A stretch of DNA of 64,000 nucleotides from Asanoa ishikariensis (GCF_900107455.1 NZ_FNQB01000003.1:1364001-1428000), one strand, 5' to 3'. Shown: positions 8,117-17,254, counted from the stretch's first letter. Notes: a model not told the origin generated them from the letters alone. Program-made: numbers and translations.

Positions 8117-8163
8117 CCTGTTTCACCTTCATGAACAGGTGTGCACAGTGGTATTGCACACTG
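8117..8163 (+). promoter_or_regulatory. Hairpin and TGCACA direct repeats upstream of the amidohydrolases
   Basis: After the regulator stop there is an imperfect hairpin with arms CCTGTT and AACAGG (8117-8139). It is followed by two direct repeats, TGCACAGTG at 8142-8150 and TGCACACTG at 8155-8163, spaced 13 bp. The hairpin could end the regulator transcript; the repeats could be an activator or repressor site for the exported amidohydrolase gene. Only the sequence symmetry is seen. Confidence 0.35.
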
Positions 8164-8248
8164 TCCACCTGAGCCGTACGCTCCTGCCTCAGTAGTGGTT
8201 CATATCGCCTCCGGGCGCATAAACCGCGAAGGGCGGTGTAGCCCCGCA

Positions 8249-9961
8249 ATGAACAACTCTGAACCCCCTTCCTTGTCCCGGCGCGGCGTGCTCGGCGCCG
8301 GCGCCGCCGTGGCTGCCGGAAGCGCGCTCGGCCTGCCCAGCCCGGCCAGCGCGGCCTCATCCGGCTCCGCTCCGGTGTCCGTCGTCGAACGCACCACACC
8401 CCGCGGCGACCTGGTCCTCCACAACGGAAAGATCCGCACCTTCGACGACCACGGCCGCACGGTCTCCGGCGTCGCCGTCTCCGAAGGGCGCATCGTCGGC
8501 GTCGGCTCCAGCCTCGGCCAGCTCAAGAAGCTGGTGCCGGGCCGGCCCACCGTCGTCGACCTGCGCGGCCGCACGGTCGTGCCGGGCATGATCGAGCCGC
8601 ACGTGCACTTCGTCAGCCTCGCCATCCGCCCCGGCTACCACGTCGTCATCGAGAACGCCGGCGACATCGCCGGGATCCAGCGGATGCTGGCCGCCCGCCG
8701 GCCCGACGTGCCCCCCGGGCAGTTCATCACCGCCATGGGCGGCTTCCACCCGAACCTGTTCGCCGAGCGTCGCCTGCCCAACCTGGCCGAGCTCGACGCC
8801 GCGGTGCCCGACCGCCCGATCCTGCTGTTCCAGGGCTTCACCGGCCCGGCCGTGACCAACTCGCTCGGCAAGGCCTACTTCGAGGCGGCCGCGGTGCCGT
8901 CGGTGGTCGGCGCGGACGGTGCGATCACCGGTGTCGCCAACGCCGAGGCCGCGCTCTACAACGTCCGGCTGACCCAGACGTTCGAGGACCGCAAGCGCAG
9001 CACGCTCGACGCGATGGCCTACTCGGCCAGCGTCGGCATCACCGCGGTGCTCGACGAGGTCGGCTTCCCGATCGTCGGCCCACCGCAACCCAACCACGCA
9101 CTGTCCAACTTCGACCATTACCGCATGTACGACTCCTGGCGGGCCCTGCACGCCGAGGGAAAGACGTTCATCCGGCTGCAGACCAACTTCCTGCACAACC
9201 AGAACGACATCAACCTGCCCGAGCTGACCCAGCGGCTGGCGAATCAATACCAGCTCTTCGGCGACGACCTGCTGATGACCGGCGGGATCGGCGAGTGGGG
9301 CGCACCGGGCGACGGCAACGGTCCGGTGTGGACAAGGGCGCAGCAGCTCATCGCGGCGGCCGGCTGGCGCAACAACAACCGGGCGCTGAGCCTGGCCGCG
9401 CTCGAAGCGCAGATCGCGGGCTACGAGGCGGCCAACGCGCAGCACGACATCACCGGGCTGCGCTGGCGCATCGACCACGTCCCGGTCGTGACGACGGCGC
9501 TGCTCGACCGGCTCCAGGCGCTCGGCGGCGCGGTCAACGGCGGCACCTTCGCGTTCATGTCCGGCAGCGGCACCACTGCCGGCGCGCCGTTCCGCACGAT
9601 CCTCGACCATGGCATCAAGGCCGGCATCCACCTCGACGGCGTCCACATCGCCCCGCTGAACCCGTGGTTCGGCATCTACTACGCGGTCACCGGACGCAAC
9701 GCGCTGGGCGCGGTCATCAACGTCGGCCAGCAGATCACCCGGGACGAGGCGGTCCGGCTCTGGACCCGTGAGAACGCCTGGTTCCTGAACATGGAAGACA
9801 AGCTCGGCACGATCGAGACCGGCAAGCTCGGCGACCTGGTCGTGCTCGACCGCGACTACCGCACCGTCAGCGACGAAGACCTCAAGCGCATCAGGCCCAT
9901 CCTCACCGCGGTGGGCGGCCGGATCGTGCACGACTCGGGCGAGCTCAAGCACCACCACTGA
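8249..9961 (+). CDS. Tat-exported amidohydrolase family protein (YtcJ-like), copy 1
   Basis: 570 residues. A Tat signal begins the protein (LSRRGVLGAG, then an Ala-rich stretch ending near SPASAAS), so it acts outside the membrane. It belongs to the amidohydrolase-3 superfamily: HxH metal motif in MIEPHVHF, DHVPVV histidine, and a late Asp in IHLDGVHIAPLNPW, closing with KLGDLVVLDRDY. At the place where relatives, including copy 2, have a metal-ligand histidine this copy has Arg (codon 9380-9382, WRNNNRALS). ATG 8249 is chosen because it places the twin-arginine motif near the N-terminus; the ribosome site is weak. It is followed by a paralogue and the importer. Confidence 0.85.
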   Translation: MNNSEPPSLSRRGVLGAGAAVAAGSALGLPSPASAASSGSAPVSVVERTTPRGDLVLHNGKIRTFDDHGRTVSGVAVSEGRIVGVGSSLGQLKKLVPGRPTVVDLRGRTVVPGMIEPHVHFVSLAIRPGYHVVIENAGDIAGIQRMLAARRPDVPPGQFITAMGGFHPNLFAERRLPNLAELDAAVPDRPILLFQGFTGPAVTNSLGKAYFEAAAVPSVVGADGAITGVANAEAALYNVRLTQTFEDRKRSTLDAMAYSASVGITAVLDEVGFPIVGPPQPNHALSNFDHYRMYDSWRALHAEGKTFIRLQTNFLHNQNDINLPELTQRLANQYQLFGDDLLMTGGIGEWGAPGDGNGPVWTRAQQLIAAAGWRNNNRALSLAALEAQIAGYEAANAQHDITGLRWRIDHVPVVTTALLDRLQALGGAVNGGTFAFMSGSGTTAGAPFRTILDHGIKAGIHLDGVHIAPLNPWFGIYYAVTGRNALGAVINVGQQITRDEAVRLWTRENAWFLNMEDKLGTIETGKLGDLVVLDRDYRTVSDEDLKRIRPILTAVGGRIVHDSGELKHHH

Positions 9962-10004
9962 CCCCCGACTCTCAGACATCCTTTCTGGAAGGCGGTTTCG
10001 TTCG

Positions 10005-11723
10005 ATGAGCGAGACACACCAGCGGGGCCAGACCCGGCGCGACCTGTTGCGCTCCGGCGCGCTCGCCGCCGCCGCCGCGCCCTTCGTCGGCGCCGGCGCG
10101 GCCGACGCGCACGGGAAGGGAACGTCCCCCGCGGGCGACCTGATCCTGACCAACGGCGAGATCCACACCATGGACCGACGCGACTCGGTCGTCGAGGTCG
10201 TCGCCATCCGCGACGGCGAGGTCGTTTACACCGGCGACCGGGAAAGCGTCGCCCGCAAGGAGTTCACCGACAAGCCGCGCACAATCGACCTGCGGGGCAA
10301 GACGGCGATCCCCGGCGTCATCGACTGCCACAACCACATCGTGTTGATGGGCAACCGGCCCGGCCACCACACGCCGCTGGAGAACGCGTACTCGATCGCC
10401 GACGTCCAGGCGACGATCCGCGCCCGCGCCCGGACGGCTCCGGCCGGCACGTTCATCACCACCATCGGCGGCTTCCACTTCAACCAGTTCAAGGAGGTAC
10501 GCCTCCCCACCCTGGCCGAGCTCGACGCCGCGGCGCCGCACCACCCCGTTTACATCTCGGTCGGTTTCGTCGGCCCTGGCGTGACCAACAGTCTCGGGAA
10601 GGCGTTCTTCGAGAATGTGCCCGGTCCGGACGGCCCGGTCACGGTCGGCGCGGACGGCTCGATCGCGGCGCTGACCCAGACCGGGCGGGCCACGCTCGCC
10701 CTGCGCCGGCAGCTCACCTTCGAGGACCGCAAGCGCGGCACCCGCGACGCGATGAAGTACGCGGTCGGCCTCGGCGTCACCACCCACCTCGACCAGGGTG
10801 CGTTCCAGGCGGTCGACGCGCCGTCGGACGGGTCGGCGCACGAGGACAACTTCCGGATGCACCTGCCGTTCCTGTCGGTCTACGGCGACGGCGACGGCAT
10901 CGTCCGGCTGCGGATCAACTTCCTCTACATGGACGCCGACCCGGCCAGCGTCGCCCTCGGCGACCGGCTGCGAAACGCGTTCCCGTTCTTCGGCAACGAC
11001 CTGGTCCGCACCGGCGGCATCGGCGAGTTCGTCGCGCCGGTGCCCAGCGACCCGATCACCAGCGGTTCGGCCGGCAACCAGCGCTGGCTCGACGCCGCCC
11101 GCAAGGTCGCCCAGGCCGGCTGGCGGGCCGAGGTGCACTCGCTGTCGGCCACCGACTTCAAGGCCGAGATCGACGGCTTCGCGCTGGTCAACCAGGAGTT
11201 CCCGATCACCGACCTGCGGTGGGTGGTCGGCCACGTGCCCTCGATCACCGAGGACTACGTCGACAAGCTCAAGGCGCTCGGCGGCGGCATCAACGTCACC
11301 GGGTTCCGCTACTTCACGGGCACGCCGACCGCGGCGGGCCCGCCGTACCGCATGCTGCTCGACAACGGCATCCCGCTCGGGATGAGCTCGGACGGCATGC
11401 AGATCGCGCCGATGAACCCCTGGGTGCACGCCTACTACGCCACCACCGGCATCAACGCCCTCGGTGTGGCGATCAACGGCAGCCAGCTCATGACCCGGCG
11501 CGAGGTGGTCGAGCACTACACCAGCGCCAACGGGTGGTTCCTGGGCGGCGTCGACGAGGACCGGCTCGGCGTGCTCGCGCCGGGTCGCCTGGGCGACGTC
11601 GCGGTGCTCAACCGCGACTACTTCGACCGGCGGGCCGTTGGCGACGCCGATCTCAAGAAGATCAATTCCGTGCTGACCGTGCTCGGCGGCGTCGTCGTAC
11701 ACGACACCGGCGTCGTGCGATAA
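10005..11723 (+). CDS. Tat-exported amidohydrolase family protein (YtcJ-like), copy 2
   Basis: 572 residues, clearly a paralogue of the preceding gene (shared LTFEDRKRGT, PNLAELDAA-like and MNPW segments). A Tat signal reads TRRDLLRSG with an Ala-rich core. Metal-site features are HxH in IDCHNHIV, His in AEVHSLS, His in VVGHVPSI and Asp in MSSDGMQIAP, so this copy has the full set that copy 1 lacks. GGAAGG lies upstream of the ATG. It would hydrolyse an amide, cyclic amide or related bond outside the cell, with the importer encoded next taking up the product. Confidence 0.87.
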   Translation: MSETHQRGQTRRDLLRSGALAAAAAPFVGAGAADAHGKGTSPAGDLILTNGEIHTMDRRDSVVEVVAIRDGEVVYTGDRESVARKEFTDKPRTIDLRGKTAIPGVIDCHNHIVLMGNRPGHHTPLENAYSIADVQATIRARARTAPAGTFITTIGGFHFNQFKEVRLPTLAELDAAAPHHPVYISVGFVGPGVTNSLGKAFFENVPGPDGPVTVGADGSIAALTQTGRATLALRRQLTFEDRKRGTRDAMKYAVGLGVTTHLDQGAFQAVDAPSDGSAHEDNFRMHLPFLSVYGDGDGIVRLRINFLYMDADPASVALGDRLRNAFPFFGNDLVRTGGIGEFVAPVPSDPITSGSAGNQRWLDAARKVAQAGWRAEVHSLSATDFKAEIDGFALVNQEFPITDLRWVVGHVPSITEDYVDKLKALGGGINVTGFRYFTGTPTAAGPPYRMLLDNGIPLGMSSDGMQIAPMNPWVHAYYATTGINALGVAINGSQLMTRREVVEHYTSANGWFLGGVDEDRLGVLAPGRLGDVAVLNRDYFDRRAVGDADLKKINSVLTVLGGVVVHDTGVVR

Positions 11724-11734
11724 GGAGGCTAACC

Positions 11735-12976
11735 GTGCTGAGGCGCGTGCTCGGTGTGCTCGCGGCGACCGTTATGGTCGCCGCGGGCGCGGCATGCAGT
11801 AGCAAACAGGAGTCCAGCGGCGGCGGCACCGACCAGAGCCCCATCGTGGTCGGTTCGACGCTGTCGCTGACCGGTGCCTTCGCGGCCACCGGACTCATCC
11901 ACAAGGTCGCCGGCGAGCAGTACGTCGAACGGCTCAACGCCGCCGGTGGCCTGCTCGGCCGCAAGGTCGAGTGGACCGTGCTCGACGACCAGTCCGACAC
12001 CGCCAAGGTCGGGCCGCTCTACGAGCAGCTCATCGCGCAGAACAAGGTCGACCTGATCATGGGTCCGTACGCCACGCCGAACATCCTCGCCGCGATGGCG
12101 GTGGCCGAGCGGCACGGCTACGTCCTGCCGCAGCACACGGCGGTGCTGGCGCCCCAGCTCTCGTACCCCTGCCAGTTCCCCGCCTGGTCGATCGGCCCGA
12201 CGCCGAACCAGTTCATCCCCAACCTGCTCTTCGACGCGGTGGCGACGCTGCCCACGCCGCCCAAGAAGATCGCGGTGCTGACCAGCCAGAGCGGGTCGGC
12301 GGCGTTCGTCACCGACGGCCTCGGCGACGACAAGACCGGCGTGCTCTCCATCGCCAAGGAGCGCGGCCTCGACGTGGTCGTCGACCGGCATTACCCGCCG
12401 ACCACCTCGGACTGGGCGGGCATGGCCGCCGAGGTCCGCGACGCGAAGCCGGACCTGGTGATCAGCAACAGCCTCGGCGTCGACACCGTCAACGCGCTCA
12501 ACGCGATGAAGCAGCTCGGCTACACGCCGCCGAAGGTGTTCAGCCTCTTCCCCGCGCCCGGGCCGCTGCTGGGTCTCGGTGCGGCCAGCGAGGGCGCCCT
12601 GTCGGTGTCCATCTTCGAGCCGAACAAGCCGCTGGTCGACAAGGTCGGGGGCGACGCGCAGGCGATCGTCGACGAGTTCAAGACCAAGGCCACCACGGCG
12701 AAGGTCGCGTTCCCGGTCTTCGAGACGCAGGCCGCCGCGAGCTGGAACGCGTGGGACATCCTCGCCTCCGGCGTCAAGGCCGCCGGCTCCGTCGACAACA
12801 AAGCCATCTGCGACGGCCTGCACAGCAAGGGCGCCGACACCACGTTCAGCGGGCACCTGAGCTTCGACCCGAAGGTCAACAACTTCTGGCCGACGACACT
12901 GGGCATCAAGCAGATCCAGAATGGTGAATGGGTCATGGTCTGGCCCCAGGACCGGGCCGCGGCACCCATCAAGTAA
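11735..12976 (+). CDS. ABC importer substrate-binding lipoprotein, branched-chain amino acid type
   Basis: 413 residues. Lipoprotein signal with cysteine at position 21 (VAAGAACSSKQ), then a Peripla_BP_6 / LivK-type binding fold: IVVGSTLSLTGAFAATG at the start and MGPYATPN, PKKIAVLTSQ further on. GTG at 11735 has AAGGAGG with six-base spacing, overlapping the stop of the amidohydrolase gene. It would present the ligand to the LivHM-type permeases encoded downstream. The family includes binders of amides, urea and aromatic acids as well as amino acids, so the ligand is open. Confidence 0.93.
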   Translation: MLRRVLGVLAATVMVAAGAACSSKQESSGGGTDQSPIVVGSTLSLTGAFAATGLIHKVAGEQYVERLNAAGGLLGRKVEWTVLDDQSDTAKVGPLYEQLIAQNKVDLIMGPYATPNILAAMAVAERHGYVLPQHTAVLAPQLSYPCQFPAWSIGPTPNQFIPNLLFDAVATLPTPPKKIAVLTSQSGSAAFVTDGLGDDKTGVLSIAKERGLDVVVDRHYPPTTSDWAGMAAEVRDAKPDLVISNSLGVDTVNALNAMKQLGYTPPKVFSLFPAPGPLLGLGAASEGALSVSIFEPNKPLVDKVGGDAQAIVDEFKTKATTAKVAFPVFETQAAASWNAWDILASGVKAAGSVDNKAICDGLHSKGADTTFSGHLSFDPKVNNFWPTTLGIKQIQNGEWVMVWPQDRAAAPIK

Positions 12977-12985
12977 CAACCGTCG

Positions 12986-13017
12986 CGTTGCCCGTGCCCT
13001 TTCCGGTACGGGCAACG
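12986..13017 (+). terminator. Intercistronic hairpin after the binding-protein gene
   Basis: Thirteen-base arms (CGTTGCCCGTGCC and GGTACGGGCAACG, one wobble pair) enclose a six-base loop, with no T-run after. Placed between the binding-protein and permease genes of one operon, it is more likely a partial terminator or 3'-end stabiliser that keeps the binding protein in excess than a full stop. Confidence 0.75.
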
Positions 13018-13040
13018 CCTCATACCCAAGGAGCGTGCTC

Positions 13041-13910
13041 ATGACCGCCGTCCAGGCGGCGCTCAGCGGGGCCTTGATCGGCGGGCTCTACGCCTTGATG
13101 GCGGCCGGCCTGTCGGTCACGTGGGGCACCCTGCGAGTCATCAACCTGGCGCATTTCGGGCTGATCCTGGTCGGCGCCTACCTCTCGTACCAACTGACGT
13201 CCGCGTGGGGCATCGACCCGATGCTCACCCTGCTGGTCTCGGCGCCGGTGCTGTTCGTGGTCGGCGCCGCCCTCCAGTGGGCCTACGACCGGTTCAACAT
13301 CGTCGAGTTCAACTCGCTGCTGGTCAGCTTCGGCCTCCTGATGATCATCATCGAGGTGTCGACCCAGGTGTGGACGGCCGACTTCCGGCACATCGACGCC
13401 GGCGCCAACCCGTACGGGACCAGCGCCCTGCACCTCGGCCCCATCGCGTTGCCGGTGTCGCGGCTGGTCGCCCTCGGCTTCGCGCTGCTGCTGATCGGCG
13501 GCGGCCACCTGGTGCTGGAGCGCACCTTCGCCGGCCGCGGGCTGCGCGCCTTCGCGCAGGACCGCACGGTCGCCGCGTCGTTCGGCATCGACCACCGCCG
13601 GCTCGGCCTGGTCGTGGGCGGGCTCGCCGGGGTCAGCGCCGCCGTCGCGGGCATGGTGTTCGCACTCGGCAACACCATCGCGCCGGCCCACGCGTACGAG
13701 TGGTTCGGCACGGTCTTCGCCGTGGTCATCCTCGGCGGCATCGGCAACCTGCTGGGCTCGCTGTTCGCCGGCCTGGGCGTCGGCGCGTTCTCGGCGCTCG
13801 TGGCGGTGCTCTGGGACCCGAGCTACGAGCCGTTCGTGCTGTTCCTGGCCATCATCCTCGCGCTGGTCCTCCGGCCGCAGGGGCTGTTCACCCGCAGAGG
13901 TCTAGCATGA
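13041..13910 (+). CDS. ABC importer permease, LivH type
   Basis: 289 residues, about eight membrane segments. Typical LivH features: GGLYALMAAGLSVTWGTLRV near the N-terminus, INLAHFGLILVGAYLSY, GLRAFAQDRTVAASFGID (the cytoplasmic loop that contacts the ATPase) and the VVILGGIGNLLGSL segment. AAGGAG precedes the ATG. Its stop overlaps the next start as ATGA. It forms the transmembrane pore with the LivM half of the next protein. Confidence 0.94.
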   Translation: MTAVQAALSGALIGGLYALMAAGLSVTWGTLRVINLAHFGLILVGAYLSYQLTSAWGIDPMLTLLVSAPVLFVVGAALQWAYDRFNIVEFNSLLVSFGLLMIIIEVSTQVWTADFRHIDAGANPYGTSALHLGPIALPVSRLVALGFALLLIGGGHLVLERTFAGRGLRAFAQDRTVAASFGIDHRRLGLVVGGLAGVSAAVAGMVFALGNTIAPAHAYEWFGTVFAVVILGGIGNLLGSLFAGLGVGAFSALVAVLWDPSYEPFVLFLAIILALVLRPQGLFTRRGLA

Positions 13911-15808
13911 GCGTCCGAAAAGGACTGAGCGCCCTGGTCGGCGTGAGCCTGCTGCTCGCCGTCCTCGCCCATTTCAACACCTCGCTCGGCGTCGCGCCGT
14001 ACCTGCTGGTGCTCGCGACCTCCGTGCTGTTCTGGGTGATCCAGGCGACGAGCTGGAACCTCCTGTCCGGCTACGCCGGCTACTTCAGCTTCGGGCAGGC
14101 GGCGTACGTCGGTGTCGGCGCGTACGCGGTGGCGGTGCTGACCGGCCGGCACGGGGTCAGCTACCCCGTGTCGATCGTCGTCGGCGGACTGCTCGGCGCG
14201 CTGCTCGCGCTCATCACCGGAGCGATCGCGTTCCGGCTCGGTTCGCTGCGCGGCGAGATCTTCGCGCTGCTGACGCTGGCCGTGCCGTTCATCCTGGCCG
14301 CGTTCGTGCGGATCAACCGCGACATCGACGGCGGCCTGGGCACGACGCTGCCGCTGCCGGCGTTCCCGGACTGGATCGGCGACTTCCAGCACCTGATCTT
14401 CCTGCTCATGCTCGCGGTAGCGACCCTGGCCGTCGGGACGGCGCTCGCGGTGCAGGGCTCCCGGCTCGGCCGCGGCCTGAGCGCGATCCACGACAACGAG
14501 GACGCCGCCGAGGTGCTCGGCGTGCCGACGTTCCGCTACAAGATGATCGCCATCGTGCTCAGCGGCGCGCTCGGCGGCCTCGGCGGCGCGCTGCTCGCCG
14601 TGCGCAACGGCGCCGTGCAGCCAGAGCTCGTGTTCACCCTGACCGTGCCGCTGTTCGTCATCGTGATGGCGGTGCTCGGCGGCCGCCGGCACTGGGCGGG
14701 CCCGGTGGTCGGCGCGGCGTTCGTCACCGTGCTGCAGGACGAGCTCGCGGCGCTGAAGCTCGACCAGTGGGGCAACATCATCCTCGGCGGCGTGCTGGTG
14801 GTCTTCGTGGTCGCCGCACCGGACGGGCTTTTCGGCCGCCTCCGGGCCCGGCCCTGGCTGACGGTCGGCGTTTTCGTGCCAGTTTTGGCCGGACTGGTCC
14901 TCAGTGGGCAGTACACCGAGCTCGACGCGCTGCTTTATGCCATGGTCGCCGCTATCGTCGTAGCGGTGGTCTACGACCGGCTGCGGCCGGTCGCAGCGCC
15001 GCACCGCACCACACCGGCCGGTGCTGAGCCGGCCGGCCGGACCGCGCCGTCGCCGTTGTCGGCTCCCCAGCCGGATTCCGGTCGCGACCTGGTCGCGGTC
15101 GCCGGTGTAATCCGTGACTTCGGCGGCGTGCGCGCCCTCGACGACGTCTCCTTGTCGGTGGGGCAGGGTGAGATCGTGGGTCTGGTCGGGCCCAACGGAT
15201 CCGGCAAGACCACGCTGGTCAACCTGCTCTCCGGTGCGTTGCCACCGAGTGCGGGCACGATCGCGATCGACGGACGGGCCACGGTCGGCCTCGCCCCGCA
15301 CAAGGTGGCGCACACCGGCGTCGCGCGCACGTACCAGATCCCCAAGCCCTTCGCCTCGATGACGGTGCTGGACAACGTCGCCATGGCCGTCATGTTCGGC
15401 CGCACCGGCGCCTCCCTCCCCCAGGCCCGGCTGGCGGCGGCGGACCACCTCGCCACCGTCCGACTAGGACATCTGGGCGACCAGTTGCCAGCGGCCCTGA
15501 ACCTGCACCAGCGCCAGCTCCTGGAGATGGCCCGGGCGATCGCCGCGGAACCGGTCGTGCTGCTGCTCGACGAGGCACTCGCCGGCCTGAACCCGGCCGA
15601 GATCGACGACGCGGTGGCGGTGATCCGGCGCATCCACGAAGGCGGCATCTCCATCATCATCGTGGAGCACCTGCTGCGCGTGCTCAACCAGCTCGCCACC
15701 CGGATCGTCGTCCTCGACCGGGGTGTCCTCATCGCCGACGGCGAGCCGGCCGCCGTGCTCAACGACCCGGCGGTCGTCCGCGCCTACCTGGGGAGACAGC
15801 GTGCTTGA
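13907..15808 (+). CDS. Fused ABC importer permease-ATPase (LivM-LivG)
   Basis: 633 residues combining a LivM permease (about residues 1-330: WNLLSGYAGYFSFGQAAYVG, AIHDNEDAAEVLGV) and, after extra membrane segments and a Pro/Ala-rich linker (about 365-390), a LivG ATPase. The ATPase has Walker A GPNGSGKTT and Walker B VVLLLDEALAGLNP. The signature motif before the Walker B is a variant, LNLHQRQLLEMARAI, instead of LSxGQ. Such LivM-LivG fusions are known in actinobacteria. Starts in ATGA overlap with the LivH gene; ends inside the LivF start (GTGCTTGA). Confidence 0.93.
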   Translation: MSVRKGLSALVGVSLLLAVLAHFNTSLGVAPYLLVLATSVLFWVIQATSWNLLSGYAGYFSFGQAAYVGVGAYAVAVLTGRHGVSYPVSIVVGGLLGALLALITGAIAFRLGSLRGEIFALLTLAVPFILAAFVRINRDIDGGLGTTLPLPAFPDWIGDFQHLIFLLMLAVATLAVGTALAVQGSRLGRGLSAIHDNEDAAEVLGVPTFRYKMIAIVLSGALGGLGGALLAVRNGAVQPELVFTLTVPLFVIVMAVLGGRRHWAGPVVGAAFVTVLQDELAALKLDQWGNIILGGVLVVFVVAAPDGLFGRLRARPWLTVGVFVPVLAGLVLSGQYTELDALLYAMVAAIVVAVVYDRLRPVAAPHRTTPAGAEPAGRTAPSPLSAPQPDSGRDLVAVAGVIRDFGGVRALDDVSLSVGQGEIVGLVGPNGSGKTTLVNLLSGALPPSAGTIAIDGRATVGLAPHKVAHTGVARTYQIPKPFASMTVLDNVAMAVMFGRTGASLPQARLAAADHLATVRLGHLGDQLPAALNLHQRQLLEMARAIAAEPVVLLLDEALAGLNPAEIDDAVAVIRRIHEGGISIIIVEHLLRVLNQLATRIVVLDRGVLIADGEPAAVLNDPAVVRAYLGRQRA

Positions 15809-16505
15809 GGTCCGTGGACTGGACGCCCGCTACGGCGACGCGCAGGCGCTCTGGGACGTCGCCCTGGACGTCGGCGCGGCGGAGACCGTCTGCATCGTCG
15901 GCCCGAACGGCGCCGGCAAGACCACGCTGGTGCAGACCATCGCCGGCCTGCACCGCGCCGCCGCCGGCACCATCACCGTCGAGGGCGTCGACGTCGCCGC
16001 GCTGCCCGGCCACCGGGTCTGCGACCACGGCGTCGCGACGGTCCCCGAGGGCCGGCGGGTGTTCGGCCACATGAGCGTGCGCGACAACCTGCTGCTGGGC
16101 GCGTACCGCCGCCCGGCCCGCGCCGTGCACCGCGAGACGGAGGCGCGGGTCTACGAGCTGTTCCCCCGGCTCAAGGAACGTGCCACCCAGCAGGCCGGCA
16201 GCCTGTCCGGGGGCGAGCAGCAGATGCTGGCCCTCGGACGCGCGCTGATGGCGCTGCCCCGGCTGCTGCTGTTGGACGAGCCGTCGCTGGGCCTGGCCCC
16301 GGTGATCGTCGACGAGGTCTTCGACGCGATCGCGGCCGTCAACGCGACGGGCGTCAGCGTGCTGCTGGTGGAACAGGACGTGGAGCGGGCATTGTCGGCG
16401 GCCAGCCGGGGCTATCTGCTGATCGAGGGCCGGATCGTCGCTTCGGGTACGACGACAGAACTACGGGAGAGCGCGGACGTACGCGAGCGGGTGCTGGGCA
16501 TGTGA
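15801..16505 (+). CDS. ABC importer ATPase, LivF type
   Basis: 234 residues. Walker A GPNGAGKTT, signature LSGGEQQMLALGRAL, Walker B LLLLDEPSLGLAP, and the LivF-typical VPEGRRVFGHMSVRDNL. It partners the LivG half of the preceding fusion. GTG at 15801 overlaps the upstream gene by eight bases. Last gene of the importer operon; the next gene starts 44 bases later but has unrelated function and its own possible start signals. Confidence 0.94.
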   Translation: MLEVRGLDARYGDAQALWDVALDVGAAETVCIVGPNGAGKTTLVQTIAGLHRAAAGTITVEGVDVAALPGHRVCDHGVATVPEGRRVFGHMSVRDNLLLGAYRRPARAVHRETEARVYELFPRLKERATQQAGSLSGGEQQMLALGRALMALPRLLLLDEPSLGLAPVIVDEVFDAIAAVNATGVSVLLVEQDVERALSAASRGYLLIEGRIVASGTTTELRESADVRERVLGM

Positions 16506-16549
16506 AAACCTGCTGCGATGGTGGCGGCCCGACTGGTTGACTGCGGGTC

Positions 16550-17254
16550 GTGGACGCCTACCTGATCTGCGGGACACCCCGGACTGGCAGCACGCTGCTG
16601 TGCGGGCTGCTGCGAGACACCGGCGTCGCCGGTCGACCGGAGTCCTACTTCCGGGTGCCGGGCGAGGAACTCTGGGCGGACCGCTGGCACCTGCCCCGCG
16701 AAGGTTTCGACTACCGCGACTATGTGCGGGCGGCGATCGCGGAAGGAAGCACCCCCAACGGCGTCTTCGCCGCCCGGGTGATGTGGGGAACGCTGGACGA
16801 GCTGGTCGCCAAGCTCGGCGGCGGGTCGTCCGACCTTGACCTCTTGACCGGAGCCTTCGGCCGCCTCCGCTTCGTCCATTGCTGGCGTGAGGACACGGTC
16901 GCGCAGGCCGTGTCCTGGGCGCGCGCCGAACAGACCCAGTTCTGGCAGCACGACGACGTCGCGTTGCCAGGTCGCGAGCCCAGCTTCGACTTCGCGCAGA
17001 TCCACGACCTCGTCCAGACCATCGAGAAACACAACAAGGCCTGGCGACACTGGTTCACGACGTACGACGTGCGACCGCACTCCGTGCGCTATGAGGACCT
17101 CACCACCGACATCGACGGTGTCACCAGCGGCATCCTCGACTTCCTGGGGCTGGATCTCCCGGCCGGGCACGCTTTCGTCCCCCGTCACCGCCGACAGGCC
17201 GACCAGATCAACCACGACTGGTACCGCCGCTACCACGCCCTCGCCGGTCACTGA
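16550..17254 (+). CDS. Stf0-type sulfotransferase
   Basis: 234 residues. The N-terminal CGTPRTGSTLLC holds the 5'-phosphosulfate loop of PAPS-dependent sulfotransferases, and GRPESYF plus VRYEDL are the companion motifs seen in trehalose 2-sulfotransferase (Stf0). It would transfer sulfate from PAPS to a hydroxyl of a sugar or metabolite. GTG at 16550 is the only start that leaves the loop at the N-terminus; the ribosome site is poor. It may be read through from the importer operon. Acceptor unknown. Confidence 0.85.
   Translation: MDAYLICGTPRTGSTLLCGLLRDTGVAGRPESYFRVPGEELWADRWHLPREGFDYRDYVRAAIAEGSTPNGVFAARVMWGTLDELVAKLGGGSSDLDLLTGAFGRLRFVHCWREDTVAQAVSWARAEQTQFWQHDDVALPGREPSFDFAQIHDLVQTIEKHNKAWRHWFTTYDVRPHSVRYEDLTTDIDGVTSGILDFLGLDLPAGHAFVPRHRRQADQINHDWYRRYHALAGH

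Noticed and set aside
8200-8248. Riboswitch upstream of the first amidohydrolase
   Set aside because: The leader is short and no conserved riboswitch core or convincing structure could be recognised.
8357-11702. Two long minus-strand frames opposite the amidohydrolases
   Set aside because: Translations show no motifs and strong Val/Asp/Arg bias, while the plus strand has clear Tat signals, metal motifs and paralogy.
11219-12976. One open frame joining the amidohydrolase region to the binding protein
   Set aside because: The first 170 codons are an out-of-frame reading of the amidohydrolase; the binding protein starts at 11735 with a good ribosome site and a lipoprotein signal.
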